In this document: positions 31,616 through 40,826 of the stretch, in pieces | How positions within the stretch are numbered: the stretch's first letter is position 1 | Layout: each line of letters begins with the position of its first letter | Source of the DNA: Papiliotrema nemorosa | Lineage: Eukaryota > Basidiomycota > Tremellomycetes > Tremellales > Rhynchogastremaceae | DNA: 64,000 nt | Assembly (NCBI GenBank): GCA_032158125.1 | Contig: JASKOT010000005.1 | Span: forward strand, 186,001 to 250,000 | Direction: 5' to 3' | Program-made: the position numbers and the translations under genes | Notes under the pieces: model-generated | Told to the model about the DNA's origin: nothing | Seen by the model: only the letters and a program-made list of their open reading frames with translations | Databases searched by the model: none

Positions 31616-33313
31616 ATGCTGTCCTCACCAGCTCGCAAGTACGAATTCCGGCTGTATGGCTTGGACACTGGTGGTGAGTTGCAGCTCGCCCTCCTTCGAG
31701 AAACTCTTCCGCCCCTTGGGCTTACTGATAGTCACCTCTCAAGACCTGATATCGTACTTCAGCACTTGTGTCAAAGTTCTCGGTGCTTTGGTCCACGAGT
31801 ACCCAGTGACGGCGTCTTTGCCCACCTCACAGCCGACCAGTTGGGCGCAAATTTGGACCACTTCCGAAGAAGAGGTCAACAAGTGTCTCACCCTCAAGCC
31901 TGAGCTGGAGCTGAAGAATATGTGAGCGGAAGCTGATTAATTTTCTTCCTTATCCGGCGTTCAGCTTAGGGCGGCGAGACATCTCGCTGATCATAGCACT
32001 ATGACCCGAGCCCCTCAAGCGAGTGCAGGTTGGCTCATCCCTGTCTCGAAACCCATGCCCCGGATCGTTGCGCCCATGCCTCCTTCCTCACCTTCGTTTG
32101 AAGGCGAACACGTACTCTTCCGACCAGAAAGTATTACCAGGACGCAGGTCGACAGTCGTTCACTCGCTCGCAACCTGTACGTCCTCGGCATCCCAATCAA
32201 TCTCACTCAGTAAGCAAAACCCCCCAGTCCGATATGCATTCCCACTGACATCACCAGGCAAGACTTCAAGGATCTCTTCTGTACCTTTGGGATCGTGGAG
32301 CATTCCACCCTTTTATCCCAGCTCGACAGCTCGGGTCGAAGACGAGGATTTATCCTCATGAGCACGCATCGAGAGGCAGTCAAAGCAATGTCCGAGATGA
32401 ACGGACAGATAATTCAGTTCGTTTCCGCCGATACGATAGCTCACTGTAGCGGCTACAAGCTTGATATCTCTTGGGCTCTGGTTCAGCGAGAGAACCGAAA
32501 CTTTCAAGGTGAGAATGCGAGTCAAGTTTGGCTCACCACAAGGCAATGGCGCTTTCCCAAACAGAGTCATCCATCCACCCGTTCTTTCTTCTCCAAGAGA
32601 GTCCGGCCCAGAGTGCTCAGTGCTTATTGAAAATTTGGTAAGTGATCAATAGGTCCATTGTTGACCAACATTAGGATCCGATTTTCTTTCCAGATTCAGC
32701 TACGATCGCCGAGGTTTTTGCTCACTTTGGTCCCGTTGTCAAGGCGACCATCATACCCTCAGAGAAGCTGACAGCAATTATCACCTTTGAAAACAAGTTC
32801 TCCGCCGATGGAGTTGTCGGGAGTAACGGCCTGCTTCTTGGGACTAGACCCATCTACACGAAATCTTTGGTGCCTTCAAAACCTCTTCTCCCGATGGAGT
32901 CGGAGGTCTCTAGCCGCCCCCTGGCGGTGGGGCCGCCAGCCAATCTTCCATTATTTCAACCGTTCGGGCCGCCAGTCGAGCCGCAAGAAGGTCATAATCG
33001 ATTCGCCAGACCGTTGCCCCAAGTCTGTCAAGTCCCGCAGCCTTCAACGCCAAGATTCTTCCAGGCTTTATTCGACAAGGTGTCTCCCCCTGAAGAACGA
33101 TCAGTCGCCGATCAGAAGGTCGGGGCCATTGGGGATGAGCTGAAGAACCTGAAATCAAATTCGAATGTCAAGCTGAATCCTGAGTCTCAAGTGTTCGTAC
33201 CCGGCACCGGGGAAAGCGACGGTACTGCGACCAGTCAAGAGTTTAACTCGAGCAGCTCGGTTGGCAGCGCTGGCACCCGACCCTGGTGTCAGTTGGCTGT
33301 GGTGTTGCACTGA
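31616..33313 (+). CDS. RNA-binding protein with two RRM domains
   Basis: Starts MLSSPARKYEFRLYGLDTG; after an intron DLISYFSTCVKVLGALVH and a linker reach RRM1: RNLYVLGIPINLTQQDF, KDLFCTFGIVEHSTLLSQL, GFILMSTHREAVKAMSEMNG, YKLDISWALVQRE. RRM2 begins CSVLIENL and continues TIAEVFAHFGPVVKATII, LTAIITFENKFSADGVVGS. The RNP1-like segments lack the usual aromatic pairs (RRGFILM), so binding may be atypical. A Pro-rich, poorly conserved C-terminal half follows. Splice borders were followed by eye; the last junction is unclear, because a GTCAGT donor near the stop at 33313 could extend the protein into 33349-33650. I do not recognise a specific orthologue. Confidence 0.65.
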
Positions 33314-33809
33314 TATTGCTGATGATCAGAAAACCTGACGTGACTAGAAACATTGGCGATACTTACAACCTTTACGATTATCCAGATCGAACCCTCTGTA
33401 CATTATTCTCCCAATTCCTGATTTTTGCGCGACGACCCACCATATCCGACTATTGCTTCTCCTTCAAGCTGCCATAGTGATACTACATGCGATCCGACTG
33501 CTCTCAAATCACCTCAATACCTATGCTTCTGCAAGTCCTTGGCGGTTACCTCAAGACTATCCGACCACATTTCTCACGTCGTTCAGCAGTCCGCCATTGC
33601 CCTTACATATTGGACTCGAAAGGAGATTCAGTATGTCAGTATGACATGAAGGCTGCTTGTATGTATTCAATGATCATGACTAGGTGTAGCATATGCACGT
33701 GTTGCATATCTGTGACACCGTGGAAGGTGACCGTCTGTCACACCACGTTTCGACTGTACACTGTCCAACATTTTATCTCCCAAACTTACATCAGCTCGTC
33801 CACCATAAA
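33314..33809. other. Convergent intergenic region
   Basis: About 500 bp between the RRM gene and NUP35, converging. Short open frames (for example 33425-33649) may be a further 3' exon of the RRM gene; nothing else recognised. Confidence 0.35.
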
Positions 33810-34996
33810 TCATAGAGCATGATCACTTACGAGCCACTCTGCAGCCTTGTTGAATAACCCACTAGGCGCCTCATTCTCGTCCCAAGCCAACGCGTCTCCA
33901 TTTTGCTTTGTAGCCCCCTGAACAGGCTGTTTGACCTTCATCACACTCGTCTCTTTTCTCACTTCCAACCTGGATCCGGGGTTACTCGGGACGACTTCGC
34001 CAGTCTCATCATATCCCCCACTTGCGACTTTGAAGCCGACCATCCATTTCCCACCTACAATTTCACCATGTCGCCTCATGGCGTAACTTGCAGAGACCGG
34101 TGAGGCATATTCGACAGTGTACCAATTTGCCCCGGCGGCACCGGGAGCGTAAGATTTGATTTCTCCAAATTCGGCTAGCCAAGGTTGAAGATTGGGCAAT
34201 TGATCGAGGGGTGGACCGAACACGTGGAGTTTGGTAGATGTGGGGTTGAAGCCCATGGGCGTGGGCGAGGTGGATAAAAGGGCAGAATCGGATGGTGAAG
34301 GTGAGAGAATGGATGATTGGGGAACGGAGGAAGAAGAGGGGACAGTATCTCGAAGTGAGATTGTAGGCGGACCTTCGTCTTCGGGGGACAGGGGTGAGGG
34401 GTACGATCGTGCACCACGACCAGCTCGAGGCGAGGCACTAGCATCAGCACTGGGTAGACTAGATTCAAGATCAGATGTAAAGGCGCCGGAAACATCACAC
34501 GCCCATTCCGATGCGAGCGATATGGATAGCCAGAAAAGATCAAGAGGTGTGAGGTTTCGACTCACGCATCATTGGGCGATTGACCTCCTCCGACACTGAA
34601 CCTGGCCTGAGGACTCCTCCTTGCAGGCGGCGAAGCGGTCTTTCCCAGTCCACCTGGAGACCCAATATTGGCAGTCCCGACACTCCCGGACAATTTTCCA
34701 GCGGGGGAACTCGCAAAGGTAGGGTAGAATTTGACGTTGTCTGCACGTTGTAAATCTTCATCGTCAAGTTCGTCCCCTGCGAATCGGGCTCTGCTGGAGT
34801 TCATCTGAGAGTGCGATGATTGGGATTGCGAGGTCGACTGCGATTGACCGAAAGAGTAAGATGATTGGGAGGCGAATTGGGGTGTGTGAGATTGAGATGA
34901 GAGAGGATTGAAACCCCCATTGGAGGAGTTGGCGTAGGGTCGAGAAGGGGTGGAGAAGGATGTTGATTGATTGGGCCACCAATCTTGATTCGACAT
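33810..34996 (-). CDS. NUP53: Nucleoporin NUP35/NUP53 (MPPN-type RRM)
   Basis: Nuclear-pore inner-ring linker with a dimerising RRM-like Nup35 domain. The N-terminus MSNQDWWPNQSTSFSTPSRP is Ser/Gln/Asn-rich with few FG, as in fungal Nup53. FKFYPTFASSPAGK-like NVKFYPTFASSPAG is a family motif. The MPPN domain reads KLHVFGPPLDQLPNLQPWL, AEFGEIKSYAPGAAGANWY, TVEYASPVSASYAMRRHGE, GGKWMVGFKVA. The C-terminus GLFNKAAEWLV is the amphipathic membrane-binding helix. One or two introns near 34540-34575 join the halves. The last codons contain GTAAGT, so the annotated end (VSDHAL, stop at 33810) could instead be an intron leading to another short exon. Family identity is well supported. Confidence 0.82.
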
Positions 34997-35305
34997 GATG
35001 AGCGATGTACGTACTCCAGCGAATCGGCGGTCTTTCCAGCGTCTTGACTACAATGCCTGTCGGTAAGAGAAACTTGCCGTGCCAGGAGATGTCGAAGTGA
35101 GCAATGGCAGGGACGATGTGTTTGACGGTCTCGAGGCTGGATGCGAGTTTGTTATGCGCATTACAAAAAGGGCAACCACTGTTTATAATCGCTCGTCAGG
35201 TCAATTACAAACAATTTTGTAATCCTTTGCTCCTGGTGGAGGTGAATCTCCCGAGTGCAAGTTTCGATATTGTCCACACCGACAACCCGCAACACGCAAT
35301 CGACG
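34997..35305. promoter_or_regulatory. Divergent promoter, NUP53 / MTG2
   Basis: 309 bp between divergent start codons; no distinct core element picked out. Confidence 0.35.
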
Positions 35306-37539
35306 ATGCGAACCGCATGCGAGTTCTGCCTGCGATGTGCAGTGGCATGTCGTTCCAGCTCCAGCACGCGGTTCTCATCAAGGAGTCTAGTGGGAACACC
35401 ATCGCGTCGAGAGATCTCGACTTCGAGCTCAGCTTTGGCTCGAACGAAGCCAACACGTATTCTGGGCACCTCGCAGTCTGGCCGGCCAACCTCGATCAGT
35501 CACGAGGAGCTCGATGAAGACTTTAACCCCGACTTTTACAGAGCCGACGAGCTCGAAGCCCGCCTGGCACAACTTTCGGCTCGACGTGCAGCTTTGAACC
35601 CTTCCACTTCGTCTTCTGTGGTCGAAGAAGCGCAACAGAGTGCAGATCTTGGTGATTATCAGCAGGGTGATTTTCAAAGGCCACTTAGTCATTCTCCAGG
35701 TAAGATTGACGAGAGACCAATCAATGAAGGTCTATATCGACCGGACAACTCCGATATGGCAGAAGAGGAGATCAGGAGACAGAAACCTTTTGGGTTGCAT
35801 GACCTTTCACTGGAAGAGCCTGATCTGGGTCCGAAGAATCTCTATGGGCTGAAAAAGAAACAAGGGCCAAGACCTGATTATCCTGCTGTGATCAAACTGC
35901 GGCCAGACTTGGATCCCGTGGCGGACGAAGAGGAATATGAGGAGATGCGAAAGACGAGGTCGTTACGCCGACAAACGGAAAGGAAGCGGCAGCTCAAGGT
36001 GAGACCTTCTAGGGGTGCATATTGTTCATTGGTGTATGGTGCTGATTGTCCCAGGGAGACTTTCTCGACTATGCAGTGATCAAAGTCCGAGGAGGAAGAG
36101 GAGGTTCTGGGGTCGCCTCATTCAGTCTGTCGAAAGCTGGCGGACTGGGAGGACCTTTTGGCGGGAACGGAGGTGTAGGGGGATCAGTGTATATTCAAGC
36201 GACGGAAAAGCTTACTTCTTTACATACCATACCGAAGCGGTACATAGCCGATCAGGGGAAAAACGGAGGTCGCGAGCTACGCCACGGTCAAGCTGGGGAA
36301 GATATCATTGTGCAAGTCCCGGTTGGAACTGTCGTCCGGGAGATCATCCGAGAAGGCGACGAAGAGAGGCATTGGCAAAGGATGGAGGAGTTGGAGATAC
36401 CCATGGAAGATCGGAAATGGGATAGATGGGAGAGGGTATTTCATCTTTCCAAATCGGACCCATTTGACGAAAACACGTACATTGCCGCGGAACGATTATT
36501 GAGGAAGGACAAGATCTGGGCGACTAGGACACCGACGTTTGAAGAGAAACCGCCGATAGTGTTCGATCTCGATAAACCCATGGCGAAACCCCGGTTACTC
36601 TCCCAAGGGGGTTTGGGCGGAAAGGGGAATACTTACTTTGCCGGGGTTATGGGATATCGACAGGCGAGATTCTCGAGTCGGGGCATTATGCCTTATACCT
36701 CGACGTTCGAGGTGGAACTCAAGATCATCGCCGATGTGGGATTGGTCGGATTTCCTAACGCTGGTAAGAGTACGATCTTGAGGGCATTGACGGGAAGAAG
36801 AGCCGAAGTTGCGGGGTATCAATTTACGACATTGAACCCTCAGATTGGCGTGGTCAAAGTCTGGGACGACGGATCATGGGGTTCTGGAGGCACATCTACT
36901 CTAGGTGGAGTGGTGGAAGAAACGTGGAAAGAAAGGAAACTGGATGAAGAGCACAGAAACGCAGGAGAATACGCGTCTCTACCCCGTGCTCCCCGAATCC
37001 GAAGCGTCCGCGATGTAGAGGATCCTGCCTTGGCGGCGGCGGAAGGAGAGCCCGAGAGGGATATCAGCAATGAGAGGGTCGAGGCATACCGGTATACCAT
37101 TTCCGACAATCCAGGTCTTTTACCGGAAGCTTCGGAAAACGTCGGATTGGGCCATACCTTCCTACGAAGTATAGAGCGGTGTCTTGCCCTTGCGTACGTG
37201 GTGGATATAGCTCGACCCAACCCGGAAGAAGACCTTTTGGGACTGCGACACGAGCTGGAGGCTTACAAACCTGGTTTGGCGGGCAAAGGAGCCGTAGTCA
37301 TCCTCAATAAAGCGGACGAGGTGGACTCGCAAGCTGGGAAAGAAAAGTTGGACCGGGTCAGATTGGCCATCCAGACTCTGGAAGAGGGAATGAAAGGGGA
37401 TCTGCAGGTCGTGGTGGTCAGTGGAAAGTATGGCTTGGGTTTGGATAAGCTGGTCAGGACTCTGGGAAGGAGGGTAGAGAGGGTGCGAGATGAGCAGGAA
37501 AAGGCAGAAGAAGCTAAACGAAACGAGTCACGATTTTGA
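35306..37539 (+). CDS. MTG2: Mitochondrial Obg-family GTPase Mtg2
   Basis: GTPase needed for assembly of the mitochondrial large ribosomal subunit. Two exons, 35306-35998 and 36055-37539, give 725 residues. The N-terminus is a mitochondrial presequence (ACRSSSSTRFSSRSLVGTPS). The Obg glycine-rich fold begins at GDFLDYAVIKVRGGRGGSGV and has GGLGGPFGGNGGVGGSVYI. G-domain motifs: G1 GFPNAGKST near residue 462, G2 FTTLNPQIGV, G3 DNPG (instead of the commoner DIPG), G4 NKADE and G5 SGKYGLG. Two insertions are visible: about 60 residues inside the Obg fold (around HWQRMEELEIPMEDRKW) and about 70 residues between G2 and G3. A TGTACATTATA element at 37580-37590 lies in the likely 3' UTR. Confidence 0.93.
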
Positions 37540-37872
37540 GGCGCATCATAGCAAGATATTCATTGGCATTTATACAACTTGTACATTATAGCACCTTGCA
37601 TTACTCTCAGTCCCCAAGATTCTAGTCATGATGTTTATCTCCTTGTATTCAGCGCCGAGCGAATCCCCAGCAGTGTACGAGCGAAGTCGTCTCCATGTTG
37701 TCGGTCTTCGGCCACGGCACGCAGGTCATTCAATGTACACGAACTTCCACACATCATTGTGAACGCCCTCAAGTGCGCGATCGACGATCGAAACGGCAGT
37801 CTGGGCACATGGTCGTGACCGAGCCGAAAGAGGGAGGATGTGAGATAGTCCCTTATGCAGGTGATGACCGCC

Positions 37873-39570
37873 CTAGATCTCAAATACCTGCTGTTAGGAA
37901 ACTCGAGCTGATGTTTCCGCTGAGAGGCTTACCTTGCCATTGCCAGCCTTTCGCTCCTGAAGAATAAGTTCAGCCTTACCACGCCAGTCCCCATTGAGTA
38001 CCGCCGCCGTGTATTCGCAGACCTGGCCGAATCGCATGTGAGGTGGGATATACGATCCGATCGGAGTAGCAAGGGCACTCTTGATAGCTGATTTCAGACC
38101 TTCCAGGTCGAAAGCCCGGACATGGTAGACATGTGGTCTATCGTCAATACATATTTGGCGATACGAGGCAGCTACTGACGGGTGCATATCAGTCATGCGC
38201 CATTGCTGAGCAGTCCACTTGGTTCGATCATCTGGATCATTCTCGTCCCATTCGAGAACGGGGTTGATATACTGCCCATCAGCAGATGACCCAAATGCGG
38301 CCAGAGATGACGTACAGGGACACCCATACACAAAGCATCCCATGGACTAGGGCTTATACGGGGTTTGCCCACGCCTAGCAAAACAAAGCTCTGTCCCAAT
38401 TTCTCATAAAACTTCATCTTGTCCATCCTGCCGTAGTTTGTCACTCCTGCACGGTCGAATTGCGCCGCAATCGTCTCATTGTCGTTGTTCATCCCACCGA
38501 TAATGTTGATGCCCAATGATCTGCGAAGATGGCCAAAGTATGGGATCGACCATACGAATTGACCTTCGAGGAAGTATGTACCTTGCTTCGCTAACAGATA
38601 GGCCTGAGGCGGGTGCGCTCGTTCGTGTGGTGATAGTAGTGGGATGCGGCGACATGACGGTTCGATAGAGTAGGATAGTAGGGTGTTGTTGTTCAAGGGT
38701 GAGGGTGATAGGGTGAATTGCTCTCCGAGGGGATTCCTCGCGCTGGATGTGAGCCGGGCCCGCACGAAAGAGACATGAAACTCACTCGTCCCAATACCAG
38801 AACGTCATCAGTCTCCAACCTTCGATTCCATCTGGGTTCTCTGTCGTCTTGAGGCACGCCTGATCTGGGTTATTCCAACACGTATCCACCTGCTCCGGGT
38901 CCGCCATGATCATCCGAACATTCCACCTATGTTCTCGCCACAATTCCACCGTCTTGCTCATATCGTTATTCCACCATCCTAGACTGCTAAATACATAAGA
39001 GTATCCGTATGCGTTGAGGGTAGAAATGACCGATTGGGCGTAGATGGCTTCTCCGGCGGTACTTCCAGCTTGATACGCCTCTGCAAAGAATATCGAGGCG
39101 AGAATGACGATTGTAGTCTGGTTGGTCCCGCATCCTTCAGCCATGAGCTCCGCTTCCTGGTCGTAGGACAACTCGGAAGTGGGCAAGGAGGTGTTGCGCA
39201 ATAGACCCATCTCCGCACACCGAGCAAGACGGGCAGAGACTTCGGCATTGTGTTCCCATACGTCGCCTCTATGGAAATATGGATTGTCCTGGACAAAATT
39301 GGGCTGGGGTTTGGGTAAAAACCCAGTGAAGAAGACGTGGAGGAGGATGGGAAGAAGAAGAAGTGGGCCGAGGATGAGAAGCCGAGTCTTGGTGAGTGGT
39401 TTCGTCAACATGCCCAACGCCGCGAAAGTCGTGATCGGTCGCCGTCTGAGAGAGTGAGCGATACGAGAATGGCCTTGTTGCGACACTCACCTATGGTAGA
39501 ACGGCTGTGATGATTCTGCATCCTCTGCAGAAGTAGGCGAGGTGGCCAAAGGGATATAGTCCCCCGCCAT
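37873..39570 (-). CDS. Type II membrane glycosyltransferase, GT18/MGAT5-like
   Basis: Golgi-type protein: short cytosolic N-terminus (MAGDYIPLATSPTSAEDAES), a membrane anchor LLILGPLLLLPILLHVFF, then a luminal catalytic region. Blocks: NAYGYSYVFSSLGWWNNDM, EGQFVWSIPYFGHLRRSLG, NIIGGMNNDNETIAAQFD, MKFYEKLGQSFVLLGVGKP, SPSPWDALCMGVPYINPVLE, VYHVRAFDLEGLKSAIKSAL, PPHMRFGQVCEYTAAVLN. The GxGxP...SPWDALxMGxPFIN pattern with a C-terminal donor-site Glu is that of GT18 (alpha-1,6-mannosylglycoprotein beta-1,6-GlcNAc transferase) as found in basidiomycetes. Introns include one near the start (exon 1 to about 39491), one near 38742-38783 and three at the 3' end; the last adds KQVFEI before the stop at 37873. 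Donor and acceptor are inferred. Confidence 0.65.
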
Positions 39571-40028
39571 ATCGTCAGAACACAGATGAATGAGATGGAG
39601 ATGGGATTGTTTCTTGAATTCCTTGGCCAAAAAGGCACCAGGCCAGGCACATCCCCCCCCCCCCACCCGGCGCATCACCCGGAAGGATGCTATTACGTAA
39701 GACCCCTTCACCAGTTTTCTAATGGGATTACAACGGTGTTTCTAATCCCCCATTACAAAACCTCTCGGTGTCCTATTCGGAAATGCGGGTTGTGGGGTCC
39801 CCGGGGTTGATTCGCCATCGATAGCAACCACCAGTGTGATCATTCCAAAAACAAAAAAGTCGGTCCACTCGCCTCAAGGACGATTCAAACTGGATCGTCC
39901 CACTTCCATCTCGACTACAACCTCTCTTGGACCGTATAAGTTCGCCTTGGGAACGAGGAATCCGTCTGGTCAAGGGATCGACTGACTAAATCATACATCC
40001 GGGATCGATCCTGGTCTCATCTATCATC
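39571..40028. promoter_or_regulatory. Divergent promoter with poly-C tract
   Basis: 458 bp between GT18-like and EXPERA genes. It contains a run of 12 cytosines at about 39653-39664. No gene recognised. Confidence 0.4.
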
Positions 40029-40826
40029 ATGCCGGGCATATCCACGCCTCCTACCTGGGTATCGTTCTGGTTTGCATTCAGCACGATCATTGTCTGCTGG
40101 GGTGAGTATTGAAGCTTCCTGTCCATGTTGTCAGAATATTTCGAGACGACTCTTCGCTGACTCCAGATGCTGCTTATTGCTTCCTCCGTCCAAGGAGTAT
40201 GGTAGGCGGCGACCTGTCCTGGATATGGTATCCTTACAAGTGAGTCTGAGAACCTATCTCTGACCCCGCTGATCACATAGCATGGTACCATACGGATCTA
40301 TCGACCTCATCTATGGGTTTCCGGTTCTTGAAGCAGGAGACGGTTTCACCAATGCTCAAGCGCTGCTCAACCTCATCGAAGCGATGTTGAACGTCGAGTA
40401 CCTCTATCTCCGACATACGTCCCCTCATTCCATGAAGGCAGTCTTCTCTGCGGCGCAAAAAAGGCCAAGATATCACGCTCACGCGCCTTTGGTTGGATTT
40501 GCGGCTTCAACAATGACTGTCGCCAAGACGAGTCTGTACTTTATTCAAGGTGAGCATGCACCATAGTCGAGAGGGCTGATCGGCAGAATACTATTCTGGA
40601 TGGAAATGGACAAAGCACAACTCTACACTTGATCTCGTCCGATACTACTTCATTCCCAATGTGAGCTTGTCGATTACCCGTCTGCATTGACCAAGCTGAT
40701 GAGCAGGGGTGAGCCGCAGCAAACTACAGCCACCATAGCCTCAGAGTGTAGCTGAATTACAGTGTCTGGGTCGTCATGCCTACCATCATCTGTATTGTTC
40801 TCGGAAAATTCATTGCTCGACGTCTG
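40029..40826 (+). CDS. EXPERA-domain (emopamil-binding-protein-like) membrane protein; frame runs into siroheme synthase
   Basis: ER four-helix protein of the EBP/TMEM97/EXPERA family. Starts MPGISTPPTWVSFWFAFS; conserved WDAAYCFLRPRSMVGGDLSW, WYPYKHMVPYGSIDLIYG, GFTNAQALLNLIEAMLNVEY, HAPLVGFAASTMTVAKTSLY, EYYSGWKWTKHNSTLDLVRY, and the last helix PTIICIVLGKFIARRL. Introns at about 40105-40167 and 40238-40279, then 40661-40706 and 40709-40762 with only GG between them; that 2-nt exon yields FIPN-G-VWVVMP, the family's N-G-x-W pattern. No in-frame stop follows: the frame continues through MSDTATE into siroheme synthase. The end at 40826 is only a nominal domain border. If the second intron is retained the protein stops at once (FIPNG). 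Confidence 0.68.
40707..40708 (+). other. Predicted 2-nt micro-exon
   Basis: GG flanked by GCTGATGAGCAG (acceptor) and GTGAGC (donor). Each neighbouring intron (46 and 54 nt) has a typical length and a CTGAT/CTGAA branch-like site. Including GG keeps frame and restores Asn-Gly-Val-Trp. An alternative is one 91-nt intron ending at 40751, which also keeps frame but gives N-L-N-Y-S-V-W. Confidence 0.45.

Noticed and set aside
33425..33649. 75-codon ORF after the RRM gene as a separate gene
   Set aside because: More likely 3' UTR or an extra exon of the RRM gene; no independent start or domain.
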